DNA of 51,718 bases from Acidobacteriota bacterium (GCA_019639255.1 JAHBSF010000035.1:1-51718); one strand, 5' to 3'; positions 39,044 to 49,650 are shown, counted from the stretch's first letter. The notes: a model not told the origin generated them from the letters alone. Numbers and translations are program-made.

Positions 39044-39748
39044 TCAGGTGATGATAAACGGGTTGTAATTGGTCTGCTGCGGAACGTCGATTTTATCTAT
39101 TCCCTCGACGCGTTTGACCCAGTTGGACGCGCCGATGCTGAGCGGCAGCGCCAGCGTTTCGTAAACTACCTTTACCAAATAAAGCGTCAGAGTGGTTCTG
39201 GCCAGATCTCCGAGCGCGAGTTTACCCCCGTAGGCAACGGTCATAAACACCAGGGAATTTACGCCCTCGCCCACAACCGTAGATGCGGTAAATCGCCAGC
39301 CCTGCTGCAGCCCGCGCGCCCCGCCCTGACGGTACTTCATGCGCGAAAGCACGGCGCTGTTGGCCATCTCTCCGGTAAAAAATGCCGTCAATCCGGCGAT
39401 CGCCACGCGCGGCGCAAATCCCAGTATCAGGTCGTATGCCTCCTGATGCGGCCAGAACGGAGCCGCCGGCAACACTCCCACTGCGATGAACGATACGGCG
39501 GCCAGCGCCTGACAGAAAAACCCGGTCCAGACTACCTGCCGCGACCGCTCGTAGCCGTATACCTCGGTCAGGATGTCGTTGAAGATGAAAACGATTGGAA
39601 ACAGCAGCACTCCGCCCGGCATGTTGAGCGGACCGATGGCGATGATCTTGCCCGAAATCACGGTGCAGATCACCAGCACGGCGACAAACAGGCCCGTGAT
39701 GATGTTCAGCAGTCCAGCCTTGGGTGCGTGAGGGGGGGCATGCTCCAC
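39044..39748 (-). CDS. yhhQ: queuosine precursor transporter (YhhQ/VUT_1 family)
   Basis: A 234-residue membrane protein with about six TM helices and the family segments FPIVFIFNDILTEVYGYERSR (about 50-70) and TGEMANSAVLSRMK (about 130-143). It is expected to import a deazaguanine precursor of queuosine. The start is not obvious: there is no ATG between the upstream stop at 39771 and TM1. I chose the GTG at 39748 with AAGG eight bases upstream; a GTG at 39757 is the alternative. The longer frame lies inside the upstream hydrolase gene. Confidence 0.8.
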   Translation of the reverse strand: MEHAPPHAPKAGLLNIITGLFVAVLVICTVISGKIIAIGPLNMPGGVLLFPIVFIFNDILTEVYGYERSRQVVWTGFFCQALAAVSFIAVGVLPAAPFWPHQEAYDLILGFAPRVAIAGLTAFFTGEMANSAVLSRMKYRQGGARGLQQGWRFTASTVVGEGVNSLVFMTVAYGGKLALGDLARTTLTLYLVKVVYETLALPLSIGASNWVKRVEGIDKIDVPQQTNYNPFIIT

Positions 39749-39770
39749 GGAATGCACCTTTGTGTGTATG

Positions 39771-41069
39771 TTATTCGCCGAGCCTTTGTCTGGTCTGCCT
39801 GATGGAAAACTCAAGCCAGCCGCGTTCGTTGCTGTTGCGGCAGCGGTCGCGCAGCACTTCCAGCGCGCGCAGCCTTGCCCGCAACGCCCCCTTGTGTCCC
39901 GCATCGGCCGATAGCGCCGCATCCGCCAGATGCAGGGCTTCGACCGGAACGACTTCCGCTTTTTCCATCGCAAGCGCCGCCACTTTTTCCGACCCGCCCG
40001 CCATACGCACAAGATCCGGGTATACGGCCGAGGCCGGAGTCTCGTACATAGTCGCGGGATTCAGGTCAAACCAGCCGACGTAGCCCTCGTAAATTCCGCG
40101 CACCGACCACGACAACTTGCCGTAGCTTTCGCCCACATCTAGCGCCGCCGGCAGTCTGATGTCGCGCATCAGCGTAAAAACATCCTTGCCCGCGTTCATC
40201 CCCTTCACGGTTTCGTCGTGTACGTACTGTATCGCGTCGCGGTAACGCACAACCTGCCTGGTTATTTCCGCGCTGCCGTGAACTGGCACGCCGTGACTCG
40301 GCAGCAGGATTTCGGGCTTGAGCGCGAGCACACGGTCGAGCGATTTGATGTAGTCGAGCGCCCAGCGGGGCTGCGTGCCGCGCAAGGTGTAGATGTTCGG
40401 GAACGATGCGTAGAAGTTGTCGCCGACAAACGCGGCCCTGTATTGCGGAATCCATACGGTGGCGTGATCGTAAGTCTCCCCCGGCGTATGAATGACCTCG
40501 AACTTCAGGCCGCCGAGTTCGAATTCGTATCTGTCGTCAAACAGGACGGTGGGCGCGATTGTCGCGCCGTAGTTTCCGGGCCAGGCTGCGGGTTGCGGAA
40601 TGTTGAGGGCGAACTGCGCGGCGTTGCGTGCGGCGAAAAAGCTGTTCAGCCGCGCCTGATAGTGCTGGAAGTCGGCGTGCTCGCGCTGAGCGACGATCCG
40701 GGTGTCCGGTTCTCGCCATACAGGAACGCCGCCCGTGTGATCGCCGTGCGCGTGCGTCAGAATGATGTATTTGACCGGCCCTGAGTTTTCGGCCCGAAGC
40801 AGTTGCCGGTGGCGCGCGGCGTTAAACGGCATCGATGTATCGATGACTACGTTGCCCTCGGATGTAACGACGAGAAATGTATTGCTGAAACCTATGGCCT
40901 GAAAGATGGCGTCGTTGACCTTTAGCGCTTTTGTCTGATCCTGACCCACGCGCAGCGCAACGAGAGGGTTGTCGGGGATTTCGGTTTGTTGCTGCTGCTG
41001 CCCACTTGCATCTGCAACCTGCAAGCCTGACAAAACGACGATCAGCAATACTCGGCGAAGAGTTTTCAT
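39771..41069 (-). CDS. secreted MBL-fold hydrolase, alkylsulfatase-like
   Basis: A 432-residue protein. Signal peptide about 1-22; a metallo-beta-lactamase domain with HAHGDH (106-111) for two zinc ions and further ligands in HTPGETYDH and LLPSHG; then the helical dimerisation region seen in SDS hydrolases (RGIYEGYVGWFDLNPATMYE). It lacks the C-terminal SCP2-like domain of full SdsA1-type alkylsulfatases, being about 200 residues shorter. It likely cleaves an alkyl sulfate or related ester outside the cytoplasm. The ATG at 41069 has GGGGTG upstream, next to half-element H16. Confidence 0.82.
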   Translation of the reverse strand: MKTLRRVLLIVVLSGLQVADASGQQQQQTEIPDNPLVALRVGQDQTKALKVNDAIFQAIGFSNTFLVVTSEGNVVIDTSMPFNAARHRQLLRAENSGPVKYIILTHAHGDHTGGVPVWREPDTRIVAQREHADFQHYQARLNSFFAARNAAQFALNIPQPAAWPGNYGATIAPTVLFDDRYEFELGGLKFEVIHTPGETYDHATVWIPQYRAAFVGDNFYASFPNIYTLRGTQPRWALDYIKSLDRVLALKPEILLPSHGVPVHGSAEITRQVVRYRDAIQYVHDETVKGMNAGKDVFTLMRDIRLPAALDVGESYGKLSWSVRGIYEGYVGWFDLNPATMYETPASAVYPDLVRMAGGSEKVAALAMEKAEVVPVEALHLADAALSADAGHKGALRARLRALEVLRDRCRNSNERGWLEFSIRQTRQRLGE

Positions 41070-41078
41070 GCGTCACCC

Positions 41079-41125
41079 CTTTCCGTTTTTTTCCGTTTAT
41101 TTCCGTATGTTCCGTTATCTCTCTT
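41079..41125. repeat. hairpin element H16 (single arm)
   Basis: Right-arm type only: CTTTCCGTTTTTTTCCG ... TGTTCCGTTATCTCTCTT. The minus-strand methyltransferase gene ends within it: its last codons read GAG AGA then the TAA of GATAACGG. Confidence 0.8.
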
Positions 41126-42035
41126 CCTCCTCAAATGGATTGCCCCGCTGCCAGCCCGTTTTTCCCGTGCGTCGGAAGCGTTCGAGGCGGCGTATTGCAA
41201 TCTCGCAATAAACCGGATCTATATCCATCGTAAAACAGGTTCTTCCGCTGATTTCCGCCGCAAGCAGCGTGGCGCCCGAATGCGCGAAGAAATCCAGCAC
41301 CAGATCGCCGGGTTGCGAACTTGCTGCAATCAACCGCGCGGCGGTTTTGAGCGGCTTCTGCGCGTAGCAGCCGTTTACGTTTTCCTCCATGCGGTAAAAC
41401 ACCTGCTGCACGTCTATCCATACGTTGCCGGCGCGCAGCGTTTCGCCCCGCCCGCGTGCTGTATTTTCCGTCCGCGCGCCGTTCACCGACTTGTAATATC
41501 CTTTCACCTTTTTCGGCAGATCGGTGTATTGCGGGGCGAAACACGGTTTTCCCTTGATGTAATAAAGCAGTTCCTGGCGCACGCACATCCAGTTGCGCTG
41601 CGTGCCGTAGCCGCGCTGGTTGCGCAGGGTAATCAGGCTGCGCGATTCGAATGCGGTTTCGCGCATCATCATCATCACTTCGGGCAACGGCGCAAATCCG
41701 GCTTTCTGATCCGCTCCGATCCACAGGTAAAGACTGGAGTCCGGCTTGAGCGCCTTTTCGGTATTCGACACAATGCTGCGGCACCAGTCTATGAAGTCTT
41801 CGGTCGTTCTGCGCTCGAAGGCTGCGAAGTTGTACGGCGGATCGTGAATGGCGAGCGAGGCGCGGCGGCGCCCGCAGAGTTTTCTTACATCGGCCAAAGA
41901 CGATGCATCTAGGCAGCCGACGCGATGGCCGCGCACGTCGCGCCAGACCTCGCCCGGCCGCAACCGGCAGTAGGGAAGCAGCGCTTCGCGCAGTTGTGGA
42001 TCGCGGTCAGGGCGCGCCGTCGGAAGTTGCAGCAT
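41115..42035 (-). CDS. DNA methyltransferase (N4/N6, beta-class)
   Basis: A 306-residue MTase with catalytic motif IV DPPYNF (65-70) ahead of the SAM-binding motif I VLDFFAHSGATLLAAE (about 245-260), the order of class beta. A target-recognition region lies between them. No restriction endonuclease gene is beside it, so it may be solitary and act in regulation or as an anti-restriction remnant. The stop codon TAA is provided by hairpin H16. The ATG at 42035 has AAGG immediately upstream, closer than ideal. Confidence 0.85.
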   Translation of the reverse strand: MLQLPTARPDRDPQLREALLPYCRLRPGEVWRDVRGHRVGCLDASSLADVRKLCGRRRASLAIHDPPYNFAAFERRTTEDFIDWCRSIVSNTEKALKPDSSLYLWIGADQKAGFAPLPEVMMMMRETAFESRSLITLRNQRGYGTQRNWMCVRQELLYYIKGKPCFAPQYTDLPKKVKGYYKSVNGARTENTARGRGETLRAGNVWIDVQQVFYRMEENVNGCYAQKPLKTAARLIAASSQPGDLVLDFFAHSGATLLAAEISGRTCFTMDIDPVYCEIAIRRLERFRRTGKTGWQRGNPFEEEER

Positions 42036-42135
42036 CCTTGGTTTCGTTTGACTTTGTCGGTCGAAGAACGCTTAATAAACGGTTAAAGTTATCCTGATGA
42101 CGGTCCGATTATAACCGCGCTCCCGGGGATGTGGT

Positions 42136-43293
42136 ATGGATTACAGCTTTGAACTGGTCAAAAAATACGCCCGCGTGCTTACGGGCCGCGTCACCTCTCC
42201 GGTGGTGCTCAATATTCTCGTCACTTCTGTATGCGACATGCGCTGCGTGCACTGCTTTTTTACCGAAGAACTCGACGACAAGCCGCGCAAGAAACTGCAG
42301 ATGACCACCTCGCAGGTAGTACGCATTAGCGAAACGCTCGGAGGCAAGCTCCCCGTGCTGATCATCGCCGGTGGAGAGCCGTTCACGCGCAAGGATCTGC
42401 CGGAAATCGCGCGCGCTTTCTACGAAAACAACGAACTCGAATCCATCTACCTGATGTCGAACGGGCAGATCCAGAAGCGCATACTGCCGGACGTCGAACG
42501 CATACTCGATGAGTGCCCGAAACTCAACGTCACCGTGGCTCTCGGCATCGACGGTCCGAAGCAGGAGCACGAAAAGATCCGTCAGAAGCCCGGAAGCTGG
42601 GACATTGCAATCGACACCGCGCACAAATTGCAGAGCATTCAGCGCGACTGCCCGCGCCTCGACGTGCAGACCTGCACGTGTTTTATGAACTCGAATCAGG
42701 ACCGCATATTCGAGTGGTACGATTATCTGCGCTACGAACTCAAACCCGACAAGATCAATTTCAATTATATCCGCCCGCCGTCGGCGCGGCCCGAGGAACT
42801 GGAAATAGATCTCAACCGGTACCGGCGTCTTTCGCAAATGATCGATGAGGATTCGCGGCGCGGCGCAATCAAGAATCACTATGCGGGCGACGGCGGATAC
42901 TTCAAGGCCGCGATCGATATTTACATGCACGGGTTGATTGCCCGCACCGAAGAGCAGCAGAAGGCGCAGTTGCGCTGCCACGCCGGGACTACGGGCGGAG
43001 TGATTTACGACGAGGGCACGGTATCGAGCTGCGAGAATCTTTCGCCCGTGGGCAACCTGCGCGACTACGACTGGAATTTCTGGGCGCTGTGGAATTCGCC
43101 GGAGATCAAGGCGCGGCGAGCCGAGATCAAGAAGGGATGCTTCTGCACGCACGAATCGAACTGTTATTATCCGTCGCTGGCCTTCAATCCGAAGCATCTG
43201 GTGCAGATCAAGAAGCTCGAATGGGAGATGAAACGGACAGACAGAGAACACGGAACACACGCAATAAACGGAAGTCGCGGAATGGCGAACTGA
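42136..43293 (+). CDS. radical SAM protein with SPASM-like C-terminus
   Basis: A 385-residue radical SAM enzyme: the [4Fe-4S] ligand motif CDMRCVHC (Cys33, 37, 40), a GGEP SAM-binding turn near residue 80, then an alpha/beta barrel. The C-terminal third holds further Cys (RCHAGTTGG, SSCENL, GCFCTHESNC), which suggests one or two auxiliary clusters of SPASM/twitch type. The substrate is unknown. The last ~16 residues (KRTDREHGTHAINGSRGMAN) are encoded by the left part of H17. It is first of a plus-strand group with a glycosyltransferase, an SDR and a PAP2 phosphatase. Confidence 0.85.
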   Translation: MDYSFELVKKYARVLTGRVTSPVVLNILVTSVCDMRCVHCFFTEELDDKPRKKLQMTTSQVVRISETLGGKLPVLIIAGGEPFTRKDLPEIARAFYENNELESIYLMSNGQIQKRILPDVERILDECPKLNVTVALGIDGPKQEHEKIRQKPGSWDIAIDTAHKLQSIQRDCPRLDVQTCTCFMNSNQDRIFEWYDYLRYELKPDKINFNYIRPPSARPEELEIDLNRYRRLSQMIDEDSRRGAIKNHYAGDGGYFKAAIDIYMHGLIARTEEQQKAQLRCHAGTTGGVIYDEGTVSSCENLSPVGNLRDYDWNFWALWNSPEIKARRAEIKKGCFCTHESNCYYPSLAFNPKHLVQIKKLEWEMKRTDREHGTHAINGSRGMAN

Positions 43294-43329
43294 TTTGGTT
43301 TTCCTTCGGTGATTTCCGTTTATGCGGAG
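43234..43329. repeat. hairpin element H17 (two-armed, decayed, AGAGAACAC subtype)
   Basis: The left arm AGAGAACACGGAACACACGC then AATAAACGGAAGTCGCGGAA; the right part GATTTCCGTTTATGCGGAGC then GTTGAGCGTTCT. It overlaps the 3' end of the radical SAM gene. Confidence 0.7.
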
Positions 43330-43357
43330 CGTTGAGCGTTCTTGCTCCTCCTGACCG

Positions 43358-44566
<1,209 letters not shown>

Positions 44567-44615
44567 CGCAAAGGCGGATTCAATTACGTCATTACATATC
44601 AACCGCTGAAGAACT

Positions 44616-45359
44616 ATGTTACTGGAAGGCAAGAAAGCAATCATTACCGGAGGTTCGCGCGGCATCGGTCGCGCGTTGTGCGAGGTATTCGCCCGCGAGG
44701 GCGCAGACATCGCGTTCAACTACAATAAAAGCGACGAGCGCGCCGCAGCGACCGTAGACCGTATCGAATCGTTCGGCAGGCGCGGCCTTGCGTTCAAGAC
44801 TTCGGTTACGGACCGGCCGGCGATCAACAAGATGGTGCGCGAAATCGTTCATCAGTTCGGGCGCATAGACATTCTGGTCAACAATGCGGCGATCAATCGC
44901 GGCGACAACTTCGCCACGATGACCGAACGCGCCTGGGACGAGGTAATCGACACGAACGTCAACGGGTTGTTCAACGTTACAAAACCCGTATTCAAGCAGA
45001 TGCTGCGCCAGCGCTCGGGCAATATACTTAACCTCAGCAGCATCGGCGCCCTGCGCGCGCTTCCCACCGCAGTGCATTACGCGACATCGAAGGCGGCGGT
45101 AATCGGGTTTACAAAGTGTTTGTCGCGCGAAGGAGCGCCGTTCGGCGTCACGGTCAATGCTATCGCCGCGGGCATATTCGATACCGATCTGTCGGACGCA
45201 TTGCCCGACCGGTTGCTCGAAATGCACCGCTTCTGGTGCGCGCGCGGCAGGCGCGGACACCCCGAGGAACTCGCCGAATTCGCCGCCTTCATGGTCTCGG
45301 AACGCAACAGCTACATGATCGGCGAAGTAATCACAATCGATGGCGGCAGCATCACCTGA
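44616..45359 (+). CDS. SDR-family oxidoreductase, FabG-like
   Basis: A 247-residue short-chain dehydrogenase: the NAD(P) motif TGGSRGIG (11-18), NNAA near 90, catalytic Ser141/142, Tyr155 and Lys159 (YATSK), and a C-terminal GEVITIDGG. It is closest to 3-oxoacyl-ACP reductase, although a lipid or sugar ketone is also possible. The PAP2 gene start overlaps its 3' end by 20 bp. Confidence 0.85.
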   Translation: MLLEGKKAIITGGSRGIGRALCEVFAREGADIAFNYNKSDERAAATVDRIESFGRRGLAFKTSVTDRPAINKMVREIVHQFGRIDILVNNAAINRGDNFATMTERAWDEVIDTNVNGLFNVTKPVFKQMLRQRSGNILNLSSIGALRALPTAVHYATSKAAVIGFTKCLSREGAPFGVTVNAIAAGIFDTDLSDALPDRLLEMHRFWCARGRRGHPEELAEFAAFMVSERNSYMIGEVITIDGGSIT

Positions 45360-46074
45360 ACCCGGAAGAAAACCCGCGAAAAACGCGGAAACAAGGACGC
45401 GGAATCAACGGAAACAAAGACTGCCCGGGTTTTCTTTCCGCGTCTTCCGCGTCCTTGTTTCCGCGTCTTCCGCGGTTTGCTTCGCTCTCATCTCCGGCCT
45501 CATCTTCTGGGATCGCGCTCGCGCGTTCGATACCGCCGCAGGACTCTGGATTCAGGCGCAATCAACCCCGGCTCTCGATGCGTGTATGCGCGCAATCACG
45601 CACGGCGGCGACCGGTTGACGCTCATTCTTTTCAGCGCGGCCCTGACCGGACTGTTCATCAAGCGCCGCGGTCGAGACTCATCCGCAGCGCTTGATATAA
45701 CCGCCGTATGGCTCGCCATCGGCGCGGGCTACGCACTCAACTACACTCTCAAAATACTGTTTGCCCGCTCTCGGCCCGAACTCTCGCCGCTGCTTCTGAC
45801 CCCGTCGGGTTACAGCTATCCGAGCGGACACGCGATGGTGTCGACCGTCGTATACGGCTGCGCCGCGTACCTGCTTGCGCGCAAATGGCCGCGCGCCCGA
45901 CGATGGATTACAGGCGCTGCGGTTGCGTGGATATTTCTGATAGGGCTTAGCCGCGTATACCTCGACGCGCACTGGCCGAGCGATGTACTGGCGGGATTCG
46001 CCGCCGGATGGCTGGTCGTTTCAGCAATCATCGGATGGTACGATCGCAATCAATCCCACGACATTGGGACATAA
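45340..46074 (+). CDS. PAP2-family lipid phosphatase
   Basis: A 244-residue polytopic phosphatase with all three motifs intact: K138-x6-R145-P146, PSGH at 161-164, and SR204-205...H211...D215. It likely dephosphorylates phosphatidate or an isoprenyl diphosphate. Residues about 13-46, a basic run (NAETRTRNQRKQR) followed by FSFRVFRVLVSASSAVC, are encoded by hairpin H18 and make the first TM helix. The ATG at 45340 lies inside the SDR gene; no better internal start exists. The stop TAA abuts H19. Confidence 0.85.
   Translation: MAAASPEPGRKPAKNAETRTRNQRKQRLPGFSFRVFRVLVSASSAVCFALISGLIFWDRARAFDTAAGLWIQAQSTPALDACMRAITHGGDRLTLILFSAALTGLFIKRRGRDSSAALDITAVWLAIGAGYALNYTLKILFARSRPELSPLLLTPSGYSYPSGHAMVSTVVYGCAAYLLARKWPRARRWITGAAVAWIFLIGLSRVYLDAHWPSDVLAGFAAGWLVVSAIIGWYDRNQSHDIGT
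45376..45475. repeat. hairpin element H18 (two-armed, ACGCGGAAACAAGG subtype)
   Basis: Arms are AACGCGGAAACAAGGACGCG and CGCGTCCTTGTTTCCGCGTC with a mismatched middle and loop GACTGCCCGGG. It lies inside the PAP2 coding sequence (codons about 13-46). Confidence 0.9.
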
Positions 46075-46176
46075 GAGAGAGATAATGGAACAAACGAAAA
46101 TAGACGGAAACTACGGAAATATTCATCTTTTCCGTGATTTTCGTTTCATTTCGTTTGTTCCGTTATCTCTCTCTTA
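46073..46176. repeat. hairpin element H19 (two-armed, ATATTCATC loop)
   Basis: A palindrome with ends TAAGAGAGAGATAA and TTATCTCTCTCTTA. The loop ATATTCATC is at 46119-46127 on the plus strand. The left flank CACGACATTGGGA recurs, with minor changes, at H21. Confidence 0.94.
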
Positions 46177-46322
46177 TTCTCGACCGCCGAAACGCGAGCA
46201 TATACGCGACATCGGGTTGTTTGGCATAATGGCTCAGCTTCATACTCGGCGCGCCGGCGCGGGTTCGCCCCGAAAGCGATCCGCGAGATGCGACCTGTGA
46301 TTTGTGATACGTGGAGAATGCG

Positions 46323-46901
46323 ATGTCATCGCAGCCGAAAATACGAATTACGCCGGAAGAATATCTGGCTATCGAGCGTGCAGCCGACGGCAAGAGCGAA
46401 TACTGCAACGGCGAAGTATTTGCTATGACGGGAGGCACCCGGCAACACAACCTGATCACGGTCAACGTCTCTTCTTCGCTCCACGCACAATTGAAAAAAC
46501 GACGCTGCACTGTGTATTCGAGCGATCAGCGAGTGCGGGTAAGCGCCACCGGCCTGTATACCTATCCGGATGTCACGGTCGTATGCGGCGAGGCGCGATT
46601 CGCCGACGATCACGAAGACACGCTGCTTAATCCGACCGTGATTATTGAAGTGCTCTCCAGATCGACCGAAGGTTATGACCGGAATGAGAAGTTTGCCCAT
46701 TACCGCAAGCTTGCATCGCTTGCCGAATACGTGCTGATTGCACAGGTGAGATGCCACGTCGAGCGATACTTGCGCCGGCCCAACGAAGAATGGCTGCTTT
46801 CGGAAACCGACGACATCGGCGACTCGATCCGGTTATCGTCCATCGACTGTATGCTCGCGCTTGCCGACATCTACGAAAAAGTTGAGATGACGGCGGATTA
46901 G
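46323..46901 (+). CDS. Uma2-family putative endonuclease (DUF820)
   Basis: A 192-residue PD-(D/E)XK-like protein: the family start RITPEEYLAIERAADGKSEY, then RQHNLITVNVSSSLHAQLK, YPDVTVVCG and PTVIIEVLSRSTEGYDRNEKFAHYRKL, which contain the predicted metal-binding Glu, Asp and Lys. The biological role is unclear; such genes are numerous in cyanobacteria and soil bacteria. The ATG at 46323 has GGAG six bases upstream; the GTG at 46311 is less likely. Confidence 0.85.
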   Translation: MSSQPKIRITPEEYLAIERAADGKSEYCNGEVFAMTGGTRQHNLITVNVSSSLHAQLKKRRCTVYSSDQRVRVSATGLYTYPDVTVVCGEARFADDHEDTLLNPTVIIEVLSRSTEGYDRNEKFAHYRKLASLAEYVLIAQVRCHVERYLRRPNEEWLLSETDDIGDSIRLSSIDCMLALADIYEKVEMTAD

Positions 46902-47066
46902 CGGGAAATCGGAGGACCCTTGGGCGACAACGTCTCCAACAACTTCAAAAATTCCGGCCAATCCGGCAACAGTGAGGATGTAGGAGTCGCCCGGCTCGGC
47001 GTCGGCGTACATCTGCGCCGGGAAGCGGTTAATTTTGCATATACGGTCGTCGCTGTTATTGGGGAA

Positions 47067-47073
47067 AAGGAGG
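47067..47073 (+). promoter_or_regulatory. strong ribosome-binding site
   Basis: AAGGAGG lies four bases before the ATG at 47078 and is one of the few perfect Shine-Dalgarno sequences in the window. Confidence 0.7.
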
Positions 47074-47077
47074 CGAA

Positions 47078-47818
47078 ATGGACGTATACAGACTGAATCG
47101 CCGCAAACTTCTGACAATGTTCGGCGGCGCCGGAATTGTATCCTTGACTGGAGGGATCTTGAGCAAAGGCCAAAGCCTGGCGCCTGCAGTGAACGCCGTA
47201 GATCATTTGCTCTTCGGAATCAATGATCTGGATCGTGGAATCTCCTGGGTTGAGAAAATGACCGGCGTTAAGGCCGTTGCCGGAGGAAGCCATCCGGGCG
47301 TCGGTACGCGCAATGCGCTGGTTTCGCTCGGCGGCAGGCGCTATCTTGAAATCATCGCTCCCGACCCTGCGCAGGCCTCCTACAATTCCAACATCGACGT
47401 CCGAAACCTCGCCGAACCCCGCCTGATTACCTGGGCGGCTCTGGCAATGGATATCAATGCTGCGGCTGGGAGAGTTCGTGCGGCCGGTTATGAACTTTTC
47501 GGCCCTCGCGATGGCTCTCGCGCCAGGCCGGACGGAAAGATGCTCAAGTGGAAAAGTATGGGAGTGATCAGCAAATTCGGCCTGCAGGGAATAGATCCGA
47601 TTCCGTTTTTCATCGAATGGGCCGGGGATTCCGTGCATCCGACGCAGGATTCGCCGAAAGGGTGCGAACTTCAATCCTTTGAAATCGAACATCCCGACCC
47701 AACCGGCGTGCTCAGGACGCTGAAAGATCTCGGCATTGAAGCCAATGTCAAACATGCAAAAGAGTCCAGGCTGAGGGCCGTGCTGAAGACGCCGAAAGGC
47801 AAAGTGGAATTAACCTGA
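47078..47818 (+). CDS. glyoxalase-like (VOC) domain protein with Tat-like signal
   Basis: A 246-residue protein. The N-terminus NRRKLLTMFGGAGIVSLTGG is a twin-arginine-like export signal. The rest is a glyoxalase-like domain (VDHLLFGINDLDRGISWVEKM, about 46-66; RRYLEIIAPDP with the metal-binding Glu; a second module near 120-246). It resembles the glyoxalase_3/-like group of PF13468 type. The function is unknown; an exported metal-dependent lyase or binding protein is possible. It stands alone between Uma2 and hairpin H20. Confidence 0.75.
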   Translation: MDVYRLNRRKLLTMFGGAGIVSLTGGILSKGQSLAPAVNAVDHLLFGINDLDRGISWVEKMTGVKAVAGGSHPGVGTRNALVSLGGRRYLEIIAPDPAQASYNSNIDVRNLAEPRLITWAALAMDINAAAGRVRAAGYELFGPRDGSRARPDGKMLKWKSMGVISKFGLQGIDPIPFFIEWAGDSVHPTQDSPKGCELQSFEIEHPDPTGVLRTLKDLGIEANVKHAKESRLRAVLKTPKGKVELT

Positions 47819-47906
47819 CGCAAGCGCATGGTTTTGAGTTTGAGATTGACCAGAGTTATCTCCCCTAAATCGATCCTTACGAGATTGGTACAAAGCGTGA
47901 GACTCA

Positions 47907-48002
47907 GGAGAGATAACGGAACAAACGAAATGAAACGAAATTTACGGAAAGACTAAGTATTTCCGTAGTTTCCGTCTTATTTCGTTTGTTCCGTTATCCC
48001 TC
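47907..48002. repeat. hairpin element H20 (two-armed, inverted core)
   Basis: A near-palindrome of about 96 bp. The left flank AGATTGGTACAAAGCGTGAG (47882-47901) is shared with H12, but the asymmetric core (GACTAAGTATTTCCGTAG) matches H12 only as the reverse complement. Confidence 0.93.
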
Positions 48003-48053
48003 AAAGTGCTCGGAGATCCTTCGGGAATATCCGGTTCGAGGCAGGAATAACCC

Positions 48054-48800
48054 ATGAAAATCTACAATGAACTCGCTTCGTGGTGGCAACTGCTCTCCGC
48101 TCCCGAAGATTACGCCGAAGAAGCCGATTTCTATCATCGTGCTCTGGTCGCGGCCTGCCGACATACTCCCCGTTCGCTTCTCGAACTCGGCAGCGGCGGC
48201 GGCAACAACGCATCATTTATGAAAGCCGGCTTCGAAGATGTGGTTCTTGTCGATCTCTCGCCCGGCATGCTCGAAGTCAGCCGCAGCCTGAATCCGGAAT
48301 GCGAACACGTTGTGGGCGATATGCGAAACGTGCGCCTCGACCGGCAATTCGATTGCGTGTTCGTGCACGACGCAATCGTTTATATGACGACGGAAGATGA
48401 TCTGCGCCGGGCGATCGAGACGGCATTCATCCATTGCCGCCCGGGCGGATCGGCGCTTTTTGCACCCGATCATGTGCGCGAAAATTTCCATCCCTCGACC
48501 GATCACGGCGGCGAAGACGGTGAAGACCGCAGCCTTCGTTACCTGGAATGGACGTGGGATCCTGACCCGACCGATACTACATATACGGTCGATTACGTAT
48601 GCGTGCTGCGTTCGGGCGACGCAGAGGTGAGCGTTGAACACGACAGGCATCTCGAAGGGTTGTTTTCGCGCAACGACTGGCTGCGGTTGCTCAGCGAGGC
48701 CGGATTTACGGCGCGCGTGCTGCCCTTCGATCATTCGGAGCTGGAGCCGGGCGAATACGAGGTGTTCGTCTGCACGAAGCCTGAAGATGAGGTTGCGTAA
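48054..48800 (+). CDS. class I SAM-dependent methyltransferase
   Basis: A 248-residue methyltransferase with motif I SLLELGSGGGNNASFM (about 41-56), the acidic VLVDLSPGML end of strand 2, and the later DCVFVHDAIVYM and CRPGGSALFAPDH segments. The substrate is not recognisable. It starts 51 bp after hairpin H20. Confidence 0.82.
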   Translation: MKIYNELASWWQLLSAPEDYAEEADFYHRALVAACRHTPRSLLELGSGGGNNASFMKAGFEDVVLVDLSPGMLEVSRSLNPECEHVVGDMRNVRLDRQFDCVFVHDAIVYMTTEDDLRRAIETAFIHCRPGGSALFAPDHVRENFHPSTDHGGEDGEDRSLRYLEWTWDPDPTDTTYTVDYVCVLRSGDAEVSVEHDRHLEGLFSRNDWLRLLSEAGFTARVLPFDHSELEPGEYEVFVCTKPEDEVA

Positions 48801-48893
48801 GCTGAGTTCTGTCTTTAGTGCTCGTCCTTGCACTTTTCCTTCGCCGCCGGAGACGAAATCGGCAGCGACGGCAGGCAGACGACGCGAACCGGG

Positions 48894-49046
48894 ATGCTTG
48901 AACAGTTATTGAAGTATGCACGCGATCCCGTCAATTGCGTCTGGATTGCACCGGTAGGATCTGTGGCCCGTTACATTCGTGAAAATCGAAAATTGAGGAG
49001 CGGATTTCCGGATACATTTGATTGTAAGCTGGGATCGCCCAGATGA
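48894..49046 (+). pseudogene. possible 3' fragment of a polysaccharide deacetylase
   Basis: A 50-codon open frame whose first part (LEQLLKYARDPVNCVWIAPV then GSVARYIRENRK) resembles the C-terminal end of some polysaccharide deacetylases, where a similar VW(V)APxxEVARYIRER stretch closes the domain. There is no ribosome-binding site or catalytic part. A 5' fragment of the same family lies at 50352-50660. The likeness is from memory and short. Confidence 0.35.
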
Positions 49047-49389
49047 TAATCAGCAAGGCTGGCCCAAGCCCTCTGCGCCACGCTCCCTTTTTACCCCCCC
49101 CCACCAGAGAGCCGTGCCCAAATCAGTTCAAGAATGTGAGGTCTGAGCGAAATGAGAGTCATGTTCCTACTCATCGCAATACTAGCCCTGAGGTCAAGAG
49201 GCGACGCCGCTGAATTGGCCGGCGTAATAAAGTCAGAAGATGGCAAACCTCTTGCCGGTGTTCAAATTCTCACTTATGCACCAGCCGGACCTGCCAACAT
49301 TCTCGGTAACCAGGTCGCCTCAAGCACTAAGCGGTATGAAGTCGCGTCTAATGCTGATGGGTCTTTCACCATTCCTTCGCATGGTCAAC

Positions 49390-49650
<261 letters not shown>

